NCBI GenBank assembly: GCA_007570785.1
Contig: ML664174.1
Location: forward strand, 6,585,402-6,649,401
Length of the DNA: 64,000 nucleotides
Direction: 5' to 3'
Source: Antilocapra americana
Taxonomy: Eukaryota > Chordata > Mammalia > Artiodactyla > Antilocapridae
Part shown: in pieces, positions 11,258 through 23,250 of the stretch
Numbering within the stretch: the first letter of the stretch is position 1
Layout: every line of letters starts with the position of its first letter
Translations under genes and position numbers: made by a program
Notes under the pieces: model-generated
What the model was told of the DNA's origin: nothing
The model's database searches: none
What the model saw: only the letters and a program-made list of their open reading frames with translations

Positions 11258-12670
11258 ACTTAAAACTTTAAATTCAGATAATCTTGAACTCTCATCTACT
11301 GATAAAGAGGCCCAGGCTTTTGTGACTCCAGTGATTATATGATCAAGAGGAAACAGGTTCTAACTTTAGAATTTCAAAATTACTCACCATTCTCACTCCA
11401 CTCTGTCTATACCTTTTAATCCAAGAGGACATTAAGTTTTTCGGGGGTTGGAGGAATGAACGCTAATTTAAGGTTGAAGTTAGTTAACAAATAATTTTTC
11501 AATTTATATTCTTCTAAAAATGTTCGCAAGAATTTCACTTAATAGCACACTATCACAGAAGAAAACGACCAGAAGCCCTCTGACAACAAGCTGATATTGT
11601 TAATACAAACCTCACCCAACTCCAGACCAAATAAGTAATAATACATTTCAACAGATACCAAACCACAGGTGACCAACTACATATACTATAAGCAAATCTC
11701 CTACCAAAACAAAAATATTGTAACACTGTATGTTGAGTATCATTTATCTCCAGACCCGAATTCCTGTACTATTTCTACTGTCTCAGGAGGCATCCAGAGT
11801 TCATTGTTTATTACTAGAAATAGGGAGAAAACAATTCAGTTACCAAAGAAGTGAAATGTCGCCTAACTTGAACTCAATCTTGTGTGATTCAAGAACCAAT
11901 CAAGCCTCATGAGAGTCCATTTTTCAAAGGGATAATATCTACAACGTTCTTATAAACTATAACAAAGTACTCTGGGCCTGTGTATAGCTGGGCTCCAGCA
12001 TGCAACAGGAATACTAGTCTTTATGTCCAATTTAGCATTTAATCTAAATACATCTCCAAAAGACAGACAAGTTAGCAGATGTAACTATTTTATCTAGTTT
12101 TGTCACAGTAGCCATACTTATGGGTGTTATTCATTTCTGAAAAATATCATGTTTCCTATAATCATAAATATTTGCTGGGCTGTCTAAAGTTCTCTATGAT
12201 AGGAGAGTAAAGAGTGTTTCTTAAATGTCTTATTAAAGACATTGTTCTTTAGGCAGTACATTTTTCCATTATGATATATACACACCAGTACACTAGGTAA
12301 CTTAAGTGTTGCTAAACATTAGTGATTGCCTGACACACACACAAATGAAGATAAAGTTATTTTCTTTGTTAAGACCAAATATTTGCCTTTCTACAAAAAG
12401 TCTTAAGTCTGAACGTTCTTAAATTGAACTGAGTCTTGTTTCACAAGTAATTTGCTTCAAGCAAAACATTCCAAAAAAGATCCACATTTTAATCAATAAT
12501 TCAAAAGTCACAGTACTAATGTAACTCCTTTACAGGAGTTTCGGAATATGGAAACAGCAAATATTTTTGGAAGCTTGAGGAAAAACAAAGACAACATAAA
12601 TAAATAAAGACAATTAATGGAACACCAATCATGGACCAGACACTACAAAGAGAGTTAAGGGTACAGGCAA
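11258..12670. other. AT-rich spacer
   Basis: No recognised repeat or gene. Two overlapping open frames of about 60 codons at 11669-11912 lack any domain. Confidence 0.5.
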
Positions 12671-12796
12671 AGAGGGCCTTACCTGGCAGTCCAGTGGTTA
12701 GGACCCCACACTCCCACTGCGGAAGGCCCACATTAGACCCCTTGGTTGGGAAAATAAGTTCCCCCAAGCCACATGGCACAGTCAAAACCAAACAGG
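12671..12796 (+). mobile_element. CHR-type SINE, short form
   Basis: The head 'ccttacctggcagtccagtgg' type is followed by a diverged B-box area ('cattagaccccttggttgg') and 'ccaagccacatggcacagtc'. It abuts a BovB-type 3' end. Confidence 0.75.
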
Positions 12797-12858
12797 ATAC
12801 ACGCTGCAATTCATGGGGTCGCAGAGTCGGACACGACTGAGCGAATGAACTGACTGAA
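12797..12858 (+). mobile_element. BovB/Bov-A 3'-end fragment
   Basis: It is the final block of the BovB/Bov-A tail: 'atggggtcgcagagtcgg', 'acacgactgagcgaatgaac', 'tgactga'. Whether it came from BovB or from a SINE is not decidable at this length. Confidence 0.75.
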
Positions 12859-13139
12859 TTGTCCTTTATCTGGAAATCAGTTTAGCTTATGGTGGGTTTT
12901 ATTTGTTGATTTTTTTTCATTTTTTGACTTTATAATTTAACTGTCCGGAGCTGTAGAGAGAAGAGAGATTTTGCTCTTCCCGTGGCTAGAGTCAGTATGC
13001 CTGAAGAAGTATTTCAATAGAGCAATATGTTCAAGCTAGGCATGAGTCTTTCTCTCTGGTTAAGGGCTCCCTCATCTACCTAAAAATCACAGTGACTCTG
13101 AAATACATCTCTGCATATTCCCAATCCTGTAGACTTCAA

Positions 13140-13245
13140 AGAGTCACTATCAAATAGCTAACAATCTGCAAGGTCCATAAGGGTTAGGGGCTTGGTCACT
13201 ACACTATGCCCAGTGGTTAGCAAGCCTGACACACAGCAGTTGCTC
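13140..13245 (+). mobile_element. Possible L2 3'-end fragment
   Basis: 'gcaagcctgacacacagcag' followed by 'ttgctcgaaaaata' resembles the L2 3' terminus. It is diverged. Confidence 0.35.
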
Positions 13246-13269
13246 GAAAAATACACCTACGCTGCACTG

Positions 13270-13465
13270 ATGAAACTTTTAAGCCGGCTACTACTTCTAC
13301 CACTAAGTATGTGAGCTCCGCAAGTTACTAAACATCTCTGAGACAGTTTACTTATCTAAAAAGAGAGAATAGCAATCCTCATAGAGCTATTGCTAAGATT
13401 AAGTAAGATCAAGTCTACAAAGCATAACATAGTAGTAACAAAAGTACTATAATTATCCTTTAAAG
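13270..13465 (+). mobile_element. MIR SINE
   Basis: 'gtgagctccgcaagttacta', then 'ctgagacagtttacttatct', then 'gctattgctaagattaagta' and 'ctataattatcc' follow MIR order. Confidence 0.6.
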
Positions 13466-14121
13466 GAGACCTACATTTTGAGGCCTGTTAGGATGACTAT
13501 AGCTGAATTTTTAACTATAACTACATTATAAATGAATGTGATTCGCATTAATTTTATGATATTTTTATAAAATAAATAATAATAAAGGATCCCCAAAAAA
13601 AACTAGGAAAAGAAATATTAAATATAGAGAAAAAGAGCAGGGGAAATCTCGTAAATCTCAATGTTTCAAAAGAAAACTGTTTCCTTATATATTTGTGGCT
13701 TAAAACACAACTAACATTTTCCAAGTGACAAACCTGGCACAAACATAGCAACTGCGAAATTTATTTTTGCTAAAATTATTATCCAGCACTGTCCAAAAAA
13801 AAAAAAAAATCCTTACTTCTTAAAGGCATGTCCTAAGATGAAATTGTCCTGGTGGTGAAACTTTCAAAAAGTCCACTAAAATGTGCTTTAGTTTTCTTTT
13901 TCCTTTTGGTGCCAGTTCCTTTAAAAATTAAGTCTAAAGCGCCATCTACTGTGTCTGTCAGGATCACATCATTTTTTGTTCATTGTATCAGAGTGCTAAA
14001 AAAACGCAAAATGTAGCAAATTAAGAATCTGTTACTTTAAAATTCTATTCCAAAAAAATTAGAGGGTGTGTTTTTCCCATTACATATTTTTATACATATA
14101 CTTAGTGTAACCGTCTACCTA

Positions 14122-14140
14122 CATACACACACACACACTC
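14122..14140. repeat. Short (CA)n tract
   Basis: About nine CA units with a single interruption. Confidence 0.8.
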
Positions 14141-14302
14141 TCATATCTGTGCAATCCTTTTTCCTGCTTTCTTTTCACTTTCTAATTAAGTAGCCCTAAA
14201 CTCACTGTAAGAAGAATATCACAGTAGGGACCAAACAGTTACTCCTGTATATTAGAAGAACAAGTAATAACAGTATCAAAGTTTGACTGAGAGCTTTTGC
14301 TG

Positions 14303-14512
14303 TTGTTGTTCAGTCGCTAAGTTGTGTCTGACTCTTTGCGACCCCATGAACTGCAGCACCCCAGAATCCTCTGTCCTCCACTATCGCCCAGAGTTTGCTC
14401 AGATTCATGTCCATTGAGTTGGTGATGCTATCTAACCATCTCATCCTCTGCTGCCCCCTTCTTCTTTTGCCTTCAATCTCTTTCAGCATCAGGGTCTCAA
14501 GCCCTTTCACCA
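14303..14512 (-). mobile_element. BovB 3'-end, heavily 5'-truncated
   Basis: An antisense 3' terminus ('gttcagtcgctaagttgtg') is followed by the C-terminal coding block whose minus-strand frame reads [27 protein letters not shown]. Only about 210 bp remain. Confidence 0.9.
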
Positions 14513-14529
14513 CAAGGCTGTGATCCATG

Positions 14530-14778
14530 AAAGCAGACTGAAAGTTTACTGTGTGCCAAATAGTGTTTTAAGTGCTTCTGACTCAATATCTCAAGTAATT
14601 GTCACAATAATCCTTTAGGACATTAGTATTATCTCCATTTTACAGATAAGGAAACTGAAGCTCAAAGGAGTTATTCAAACTTTGTCCAAGGTAATACAAC
14701 TAGTAAGTGACCAAACTATGTTTAAATCCAGACATTCTGGGTCCAGAACCCATCTCTTTACCATGATATCAAGCTATT
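14530..14778 (-). mobile_element. MIR SINE
   Basis: The plus strand reads 'tctccattttacagataagg', then 'aaactgaagctcaaagg', then 'ggtaatacaactagtaagtg', the reverse complement of MIR. It is long and well kept for this family. Confidence 0.8.
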
Positions 14779-14780
14779 AC

Positions 14781-14921
14781 TATGCTGCTGCTGCTGCTAA
14801 GTCGCTTCAGTTGTGTCCGACTCTGTGCGACCCCATAGATGGCAGCCGACCAGGCTCCCCCGTCTCTGGGATTCTCCAGGCAAGAACACTGGAGTGGGTT
14901 GCCATTGCCTTCTCCAAAGCT
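14781..14921 (-). mobile_element. Bov-A2 SINE with (GCT)n tail
   Basis: A (GCT)5 tract is followed by 'aagtcgcttcagttgtgtcc' and 'ggattctccaggcaagaac', ending 'ccattgccttctcc', the Bov-A monomer layout in antisense. The element shares its 3' end with BovB and has no tRNA head. Confidence 0.9.
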
Positions 14922-15074
14922 ATTGCTATTGGTAGGTTCAAATAATGATGAATCAGCCTTCTGTCATCAGAACTCCACAGGAAAAACGCTACCTCACGCT
15001 TTACGTTAATACATTATAACATCATTATCTCTCCCTATAGGCTTTTTTGTACACATCTGTTTTTTTCAGAGGTG

Positions 15075-15215
15075 TTATTTTAATGCAAAGAACTTTTAAA
15101 AATACCTGGGCCTTACTCAGGAGATTCTGATTCATTATGTCTGAGCTGAAATTTGAAAGCCTTGCCAAATTTGACACAGTCAGCTTGGGGCCCAGCATTT
15201 AGAACAATAGAGCTC
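15075..15215 (+). mobile_element. MER5A-like nonautonomous hAT fragment
   Basis: 'aatacctgggcc', then 'gagattctgattcattatgtctg', resembles the MER5A core in sense orientation. Both ends are decayed. Confidence 0.4.
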
Positions 15216-15742
15216 TAAGACATAGTTTATTCTTGGGCTATCCATCTGTTCTTAAATTACTTTTCTTATATTTTAAAGAGTTCAAACACAGAGAACTATG
15301 ATGGTGAAACTGTCATAAATTTGGATTTTGTGTTTTACTGACTTTCAAGATACGAAAGACTGATAAATGAAAATTCTTAATTCTGTTTTAATAATCTTAG
15401 AAGAGTAGGGAAGAAATGAAGTAAGCCTCCCTCACTGCTTTCTGTATACAAACTCTTCTGAATTTCCAGATAACTTATTCTCTGTGCCTGTGATTTTTCA
15501 AAAGTTACCCCATGAATTCTCATCAAGGAGGAAAAGAGAAGACAAAAATTGAGGACCATTCCCATCCTGCCCTCATTTAATCAAAATACATCCATAGAGA
15601 AAGTCTGAAAACCACTGACTTACTCCACTGACACTGGTGCAACTCACTGCTGTCTGCTTCACATGGATTTACCACCATGTCAGGAAAAAAAAAATCTTGA
15701 GGTAAGGGTCTCTGACTATTCTTGTGAAGTAAATGAACAGAC

Positions 15743-15758
15743 GGATGGATGGATGGAT
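15743..15758. repeat. (GGAT)4 simple repeat
   Basis: Four perfect GGAT units. Confidence 0.85.
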
Positions 15759-16084
15759 ATAGCCAGCCAGCCCAGAGACTCTGTGACAGTGATTATCTTA
15801 TTTATTAACCCACAGGGTCGTTTTTCATTATACAAATGGAAGTTTTAGTGAGAAAATATCAATGTATTAAATGAATCTCCAGTTACTATTCAGTCTCTTC
15901 ATTCTTCCTTAAGAATACAGTTGGGGGACACAGAGTTCTAACAATTTTAAAAAGAGAAGGTCACTTACAAACATGGTATATCTATAATGTAATGAAACAA
16001 GTGTTTTAACAAGACTATTGTTACCTATCTATTTGAGTGACATTTGTGAAATAAATCAACCAAGAACTTACTCTAAAAGAAGGC

Positions 16085-16777
16085 CTGGCTATTTGCAACA
16101 ACATGGATGAACCTGGAGGACACTCTGCTAAGTGAAATAATTCAGAAAGAGAAAGACAAATACTGTATGATCTCCTTCATAAGTGAAATCTAAAAATGTC
16201 AAACTCACAGAAACAGAGAGCAAAATAGTAGTTGGTCAGGGCTGGAGTGGGGAAAACGGGGAGATGCTTAACCAAGGCTACAGTTATAAGATGAATGAGT
16301 TCTGGGGATCTAACGTACTGTGTAATGACTATTCTTAGAGATACAGTATTATATACTTGAAATTTGCTAAGAATGTAAATCGTAAGTGTTCTCAACAAAC
16401 ACAAAACAATAGTAACTATGTGGGTGTGTTAACTTCATTGTAGGAATCATTTCACACTATATACATATATCAAACCATTACCCTGTACACTTCGTGTCTG
16501 CAGTTTGCTCAGTCACTCAGTCGTGTCCAACTGTTTGTGACCCCATGGACTGTAGCCCACCAGCCTCCTCTGTCCATGGAATTTTCTAGGCAAGAATACT
16601 GTAGTGGGTTGCCATTTTCTACTCCAGGGAATCTTCCCGACCCAGGAATTGAGCCCGCATGTGCTGCATCTCCTGTACTGGCAGGCAAATTCTTTACCAC
16701 CAATGAGCCACCTGGGAAGTCCTTAAATATATACAATTTTGTCAATTGCATGTCAATAAAGCTGGGGGAAAAAAACT
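16085..16777 (+). mobile_element. L1M 3' UTR, split by a Bov-tA
   Basis: 'caacatggatgaacctggag', then 'agagaaagacaaatactgta', then 'atcaaaccattaccctgtac' are classic L1 3'-UTR phrases. The L1 end, 'tcaataaagctgggggaaaa', resumes only after the SINE at 16504-16721, so the SINE is the younger of the two. Confidence 0.85.
16504..16721 (-). mobile_element. Bov-tA SINE inserted in an L1 3' end
   Basis: Full-length antisense copy. The plus strand runs from the BovB-like tail ('ctcagtcactcagtcgtg') to the tRNA-like head ('gccacctgggaagtcc'). It splits the last 60 bp of the surrounding L1. Confidence 0.92.
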
Positions 16778-17329
16778 AAGCACGCAATCTAAAGATGAAA
16801 AAAAAGTTATTCTAATACTATTATTACACAAATGTTTTTGCACTTTCTCACTGGTAATTTTCTCCAGAAAATTTTTGAAGCAATAAAAGAAAATTACTTT
16901 CACCACTTTAATTTATATTTTAAATTTATCTAGTTTGATCATGTAACTTATTCATCACACTTGGTTCTAAATGGCCACTGGCTACATCAAAAATCAACCT
17001 AAAAGATTAAGACATGCCACCCCAGAAAATAGTGAAAAGGATATATACTAGGAACTATCTCCCCAAAAAGGAGCATGCGTAAAATGAGTATACAATCTTC
17101 CATGAGCATTTTGAGGGAAAACAGCACTTATGTGGATATACTACTGCTGGCACTAGCAAAGGAGCTTGGACATCATATCTTTAAATCACTATGCTTTATA
17201 ATTACAACTATTACCACAGGAGTTTTCATTTTCTATATATCAAAATATTCTTTGTCTTAAATCTTCCTTTCATGAGAGGAATCAAAGCCAAGTCCTTTAT
17301 AGGGACCCTACAGTCTTCCCCTTGGAGGA

Positions 17330-18000
17330 CATGGCAGGCTTTGTAGCTTCACTTGCTACTTCAAATAAACCTTCACTTCAAGTCTGGTGTGTCTGCTACC
17401 ACATTGCCCAATTCTTCCAGTCTTCCAAATACTATGAAGAAGCTTCCCAGAAATTCCTGTTTGGATCAGCAAAAACAATTTGGTGTCATCAGCAGATTTC
17501 ACCATTTCCTTTTGGAGTCATTAAAATATTAAACAAGCACGATCTTGGTATCAACACTCGGAGTTCCGATGATTAACCTCTCTCCAGCTGAAGTCAAGCC
17601 ATTCTCGGCTATGTTGTGATTCCCATCATAGGACCAGGACGTGTTTATTTGCTAAAAGCTTAGACTCTGGTGGATATTTTTTAACTGAAACTTGCAAAAC
17701 GCATTAGGAAAGTAAGGAGGGAAAAGTTCCCAAAGGAAAGGCCAAAGAAACCAGCAAAGAGAAACAGCTCCTACTCGGGTAGTCTTATCCAAGCACTCAA
17801 CCACCTCATATTCCACTCTTTCTGAAACCTCAAGCAAAGGCTGACCTTTGCCCTCCAAGTATTTACTTCTTTTCTAATCAGATGATAAACCTTATTAAGT
17901 ACCTTTGAAAACTCTACATAAATTATAACTAGCAGATCCAACTATCTTATCAGCTTTTCCCCCTCTTTATTACATTTGAAGGGAAAAAAGCTAACAGTCC
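17330..18000 (-). mobile_element. Possible CR1/L3-type LINE relic
   Basis: Phrases such as 'ttggtgtcatcagcagattt' and 'aacaagcacgatcttgg', and later 'accttattaagtacctttg', resemble the antisense of mammalian CR1/L3 ORF2. The match is from memory and weak. Open frames at 17322-17576 (plus) and 17652-17858 (minus) have no domain I can name. Confidence 0.22.
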
Positions 18001-18387
18001 TCACTCAGAAAGTGATAAGGCAAACAAACAGCTTCCTCTTCAATTGAATCTGTACTCTGACCCAGAGAAATCACTCTTTCTTGTATTCAAGAGCAAATCT
18101 GCTTGAAGCTTTCATTCCACTTTCCAAGCCTGCTCTCTGCAGCTGCATAAAAGATGAGACATGGGAATGAAAAACTAGATTGGAGCCAAAAAGCAATACT
18201 GTCTGTATGCAAACTCACTCAAAGAGCAGCAAGGTTTCTATACATCCCTTCTCATTTTTTCCATCCTAGCAGAACCCTAGCCAAAAGGAGGAGGCGATGT
18301 ACTATACCTGTCCAAGCCTGTTGAAAATGACCTCCTGTATATAATCAAGAAAAGGCTAAGTTCACTGGACGCACCTTCCCGCCTCAG
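18001..18387. other. Unassigned spacer
   Basis: No recognised repeat or gene. Confidence 0.45.
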
Positions 18388-18431
18388 CCCCCCCCTCCCC
18401 CCGCACTTCCCCCCCCCCCGCCCCCCCCCCC
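18388..18431. repeat. Poly-C tract, G-rich on the minus strand
   Basis: Long C-runs are interrupted by single T or G bases and by one 'gcactt'. On the minus strand there are at least four G-runs of six or more within 45 bp, which could fold as a G-quadruplex. The length here may also be a sequencing or assembly artefact. Confidence 0.9.
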
Positions 18432-18794
18432 AGTCTTGACACAGCCCCTGAGGTGTTATCAGATCAACCTTTAGCTCTAAACTAGATGGAACGAGGCAGG
18501 ATCAAGGGAATCACTGCAAAGACGCTCACAGATCATCATCATCTTAAGATGCCCATGGAGTTAAGAGAATGGCAGAAACACTGCAGCAGTAAGCAGAACT
18601 TACTTCACCTGTCTTACCCCACGCACCATCAAGGCAGAATCTTCCCCTTCCAAAAGGCAGGCTCTGCAGCAGACTTTCAGAAAGCCTGGCAGTGCATTAG
18701 CCTCCATGCAAAGGTGTCAGGTAAGCATAACCTCAGCAATCTACTCAGGCCAACAGTGAAGCATGCAATTGAAAACGTTCTCTCTCAAAATCAA

Positions 18795-19003
18795 GGGCGT
18801 CCCAGGTGGCTCAGAAGGTAAAGAATCTGCCTGCAATGCAGAAGTCCTGGGTTCGATCCTTAGGTTGGAAAGATCCCCTGGTGAAGGGAATGGCTATCCA
18901 CTCCACTATTCTTGCCTGGGAAATCCCATGGAAAGAGGAGCCTGAAGGGCTACAGTTCATGGGGTTGCAAAGGGTCAGACACGACTGAGTGACTAACACA
19001 CAC
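18795..19003 (+). mobile_element. Bov-tA SINE with intact A and B boxes
   Basis: The head contains an A box at 18807-18817 (TGGCTCAGAAG) and a B box at 18850-18859 (GGTTCGATCC), both fitting the pol III internal promoter. The BovB-derived tail ends in 'cacgactgagtgactaac' followed by a short CA tail. Confidence 0.93.
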
Positions 19004-19607
19004 ACGCACCATCAAGATCAAACTCTGCTGGGATTAGAAGGGCATTCTCAAGGATTTTTACTCAGATGTCATTACAGCTCCATGTTATTTTTAATGCTGT
19101 TCTTTGGATTTTGCCCCACACAGAATTCCCAAGTCAAAAGAGAATCATGAACAATGTCCAGATGTATGAAATGCAAAAATACCTCCCTCCTACTTGTGGA
19201 TTCCAAGATAAACACCACAAGAAGCACGTGTGACTAAACTTAGGGTCCATTCCAAATTAAATACTGCATCATGTGCACAGCGCAGGGCTTTAAAAACAAA
19301 ACTGCACAAATATTCTACACGGTTCATAAGCCCGACTTGGGCAAGCACATGACCACATTGTAACAAGGAAACATGAATTGGAGAGTAGGGGTAAAGGGTG
19401 AGAAAAGTCTCAGGCATGACCTTTCCCAGAAAATTGGTGCTATTTTCAGCCAACATTTGTATAATACAGGACATAGATGAAAGAAGAAATAGTATTTTTC
19501 TTTTTCTTTCTACTGATGGCTCTCAATTCTAAAACCACCCAGCAAATAGGAAAACCCTACAAATATTTCAAAATCTCTAGGTAAATCATGCACAAACATC
19601 ATTAAAT
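19004..19607. other. Unassigned spacer
   Basis: No recognised repeat. A 94-codon minus-strand open frame at 19190-19474 has no recognisable domain. Confidence 0.45.
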
Positions 19608-19650
19608 ACACACACACACACACACACGTACACACACACGCACAAACACA
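19608..19650. repeat. (CA)n microsatellite, interrupted
   Basis: CA units with GT and GC interruptions over about 43 bp. Confidence 0.9.
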
Positions 19651-20280
19651 GGTAATGAATACTTAAATGTCTAGCCAGCTAGTCCAGACAGAATCCTTTT
19701 GACTTATAGACTGGGTTCTACACAGAGTACATGGAACATTAGGAGGCACAGAAATAGGGCATTCAGGTCATATGAAAAAAATCTATATTATTTTTACTAT
19801 ATTTCAAAAAATTAAACTAAAAAAAAAAGGATGGGTGGACTGTTCAGAGAAAGTCTGGCTGAGTTCAGTCTTTCTCCCCTAATTTATCCTAAGTAAATGC
19901 TTCTAATGCATTAAGATTGGGAAATGTTTACTAAAATATCTTGATTTTTTAAAACTTATATACTATTTAATAGATACAAAAGAATATGTGTACTATGTAG
20001 GTTACTGAAGCATAATGATAAAATACATACTCATGAACCCATCACCCAATTTATGAATCAGAATATTCCCAATCCCAGTGAAGTTACACATGGGCTCCTG
20101 TGGAATTCCATCTTTCTGTCTCCCTCCCGAAGATCATCAATATTCTGAAAAATGCATTTATTTTATTCTTGCCTCTTATAAAATAATTTTCACCACAACT
20201 GACGGCATGTTCTAATGTATTTGCTAATCCCTCTTTGTGCATGCTTCCACAATGGGGAGAGAAGAGAGAGTAAAGTCCTT
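19651..20280. other. Unassigned, partly L1-like spacer
   Basis: 'tcatgaacccatcacccaat' at about 20032 resembles a block of old L1M/HAL1 elements, but I cannot define edges. Confidence 0.3.
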
Positions 20281-20491
20281 CAAGTGTTAGTCACTCAGTC
20301 GTGTCCCCATGAACTTTATAACCCCATGAACTGTAGCCCACCAGGCTTCTCTGTCCACGGAATTCTCCAGGCAAGAACACCACAGTGGGAAGCCATTCCC
20401 TTCTCCAAGGTATCTTCCTGACCCAGAGATCTAACTGGGGTCTCCTGCATGGTAAGGCAAATTCTTAACCATCTAAGCCACCAGGGAAGCC
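20281..20491 (-). mobile_element. Bov-tA SINE
   Basis: An antisense copy from 'gttagtcactcagtcgtgtc' to the head side 'ctaagccaccagggaagcc'. It is diverged, with a small rearrangement in the tail ('ccccatgaactttataacccc'). Confidence 0.9.
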
Positions 20492-20574
20492 ATTACCTCA
20501 ATGTATTTTTTTTTTTAAATAGAAGTATCTTTTTTTTTTAAGAAGTATCTTTTTGCCTATCTTCCTCCAAATTT

Positions 20575-20680
20575 AAGTACCTCATAATCAGAAAGTACGT
20601 CTCTAACTTACCAGTACCTAACAAAGTTATGGGCATAGAATAAGTGCTAAATAATTATTTTTCAATTCATTTTTCAAATC
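20575..20680 (+). mobile_element. Possible L2 3'-end fragment
   Basis: 'cagtacctaacaaagttatgg' followed by 'gcatagaataagtgctaaat' fits the L2 3' end. Confidence 0.35.
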
Positions 20681-22324
20681 AGAGCCCCAATGTCTTAAAT
20701 GTTCCACAGTAGAGCTGGTCAGCAACCATAAAGATTGCTCCTTTAATCATTGCCTTTCTCCTATGACAGACCTCTGGGAACCAGGGACCAAGTTTATCAA
20801 ATATCTTCCTAGACTCTGAATCAATATACAATAACAGTCACTACATGACCTCATCACACACTAGATAAAATCTTAGGTGGTACTGGAATTATCATATGAG
20901 ACGATTCCTCTAGAGTCTTACAGTGCTTACTTCTTACTTGGAGAGCACATTATCACACACAAAAGTTTAATATGTATTTGAGCTACATTTAACCAGACAT
21001 GCCAATGAGACACGGAGGTGTCAACTATTTTTTACTTAAAGACATCATCGTCTACAAAGCAAACCAAACTGATAGAGAAGTCCCCACTATATGACAGCAA
21101 AGAGTTTCACAATCACCTTAAACATTACTTACTGAACACAAGTGTCTTCGAGGCTGTGTTCTTAAGGATAAACCGATAACTTCAATTATATGACCGTTAT
21201 GCAAAATGGTTGATTACAAATTTGTCCATCAGCCCAGAACAGCAAAAGTAGACAGTTTATGCCATTCTGGATTCAAAATTTTATTGTGCGACCTCTCCTA
21301 AAAGTAAGTTAGAGAACTTCTCTGACATTTCTTTATTCTGAACAAAGTACAGATTAAGAAGAAAAAGATATCTCTCTGGGCATAAAAAGGAGTCAGGAGA
21401 GAATATGCCAGAAGAACTTAGGCCAGTCATAAGACATCAATCTAAAGGACCTTTCTAAAGAGACAACTGTGCTGTTATTCCAAAAGACTTAACAATTTAC
21501 ACTTTAGAAAGAAAAGTTTAGGGAACTGTTCACACAAGTGCACCTATAATCTGGAATTAGTGCTATTATTTAAATTAAAATTTTTTTTTTTAATTTTAAA
21601 GTACTGCAGCATATGCCAGGCTACTTTACCAAACCCAAACCTTTTCACATAGTACAGCTGAGAAGTCTTGGTCAAGAATCCGTAACAGTTTTGATAGGTC
21701 ATTCCAGGAAAAAGTTTCAGGACATTGAACATCATTCTCAGAAGACTCTTAGTATTCTCTTTCAAACACTCCATGAAAAAAAAAACAGGAAAAAAAATCA
21801 CTCATCTGTACCTATCACCATTTTCACTGTTACTACTACACATTGATATCAAGGTAAAGGTGTGGTAAGGGGACCAAGACTGTTCTTGACCACAGGATGA
21901 GACTAGCCAAAAAGATGTGCAAGTGATCACAACCACCTCACTGTATCACTCCATGCTCATGTTCATCAGAGAAGTACACTTGTCCATTACTAGCAGAAAA
22001 TCATGACACAGGTATTACATTCTCTCCTCATACCTCCCCTCCATCATCTAAATCAGGTGTTTGGTAGCCCAAGGGCAACTCTCACTGAACCTACAGTCAA
22101 AGAAAGACAACAGCTTGTAGCACTGTGATATTTGATCAACTGTGAGGGTATTTTTCTCATCTAGTGATCTGACCAGAACTGAACTACTGCCATCTCTGTT
22201 GGAACCAGTTGGTCCTTTGTTGCTTTTTGTTTTGTTTTCAGCTGTATCTGTAAAAGCATACACTGCCTGAACCACAAAAGAGGGAAATAATTATTCTTTT
22301 CTCACAGTCACAGAGAGTGACTGT
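20681..22324. other. Unassigned AT-rich spacer
   Basis: No named repeat or gene is supported over 1.6 kb. Two overlapping open frames on opposite strands at 21544-21846 have no domain. A 75-codon minus frame at 22048-22275 is likewise unsupported. Confidence 0.5.
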
Positions 22325-22512
22325 TAACTAGGCATGGGGTTTCTTCGGGGGGTGATAAAAATGTTTTGGCATTAGATAGTGGTGACAGTTGCATAAATTT
22401 GTGAATATGTTAAAAAAAAATAGCAGCCTTATCTACTTTAAAAGGGTGAGTTGTATGATATGTGAATATTGAGATATTCACATATCTCAATAAAGCTGTT
22501 TTAAAAACATTT
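22325..22512 (+). mobile_element. L1M 3' UTR end
   Basis: 'gggtgataaaaatgttttgg', then 'gatagtggtgacagttgca', then 'ctcaataaagctgtttta' is the L1M terminal block. The usual 'tatgtgaattatatctcaat' segment is altered here by a quasi-palindrome at 22457-22491. Confidence 0.75.
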
Positions 22513-23094
22513 CTGTTATTTGAAGGCTTTCTGTAATGTGTTCTTTATAAAACAACAAGCATTTCGAAGTCTATAATGATACATCTATTTCATGATGTGC
22601 ATTGTTGAATAGTAAAGCCCTTGCATTCAATATCTACTGTCACTGACTTCTGGGGGAGTAGAATTCACCCACTGTGAAATCTGTCTTCCTATCTTTTACT
22701 CCTCAACTCAACTTTGACAATTTCAATGCAGTCTTTGTAAGACAAGGTCCTCAGCAGGCCGTAAAGCCTGAAGTATTAATAACAGGTGCCATCAGTTCCT
22801 ATTATATTAGAAATATAGAGAACTACAGCTGGGCTATTTACCTATGGTGAAGCAACAGAATCCAACATTAAAATCTGAGTTGGATTGACAAATCCATCTC
22901 TGTCTGATGAGGGTGCATCATTGGGTTATCTCTGAAAGTGTACTCTATCTTACACTTCAAGTCTACACACTCTCTCATGCATATGAAAAGTGTTAAAGAA
23001 AGGGCTTTCTGGCATATTCAAAAAATACCTCTTGCAGAAGGAAGCCCTATTAGGAATCGATCTTTTACTGAGTTCACGACCAAACACTATTTAT
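22513..23094. other. Unassigned spacer
   Basis: No recognised repeat or gene. Confidence 0.45.
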
Positions 23095-23250
23095 TCATCC
23101 TTTCAACCAAAATTTGTTGAGCACTCACACCTGTCAAACACTGGGATTACATAAATGAGTTAAATTAGACACAGACTCTACCATAAAAGAACTCACTACT
23201 ATGGAGACACACAGAATGCCTTGTAAATAGGCAATGGCAGCAGTGTGCTA
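23095..23250 (-). mobile_element. L2 LINE 3' end
   Basis: 'aatttgttgagcactcacac', then 'caaacactgggattacata', then 'ctaccataaaagaactcact' is the reverse complement of the L2 3' end. Confidence 0.55.

Noticed and set aside
14303..14921. Tandem array or satellite
   Set aside because: The neighbouring BovB end, MIR and Bov-A2 are separate dispersed families, not repeated units of one array.
18795..18870. tRNA gene
   Set aside because: The A and B boxes belong to the tRNA-Glu-like head of Bov-tA; the sequence does not fold into a complete tRNA and continues into the SINE tail.
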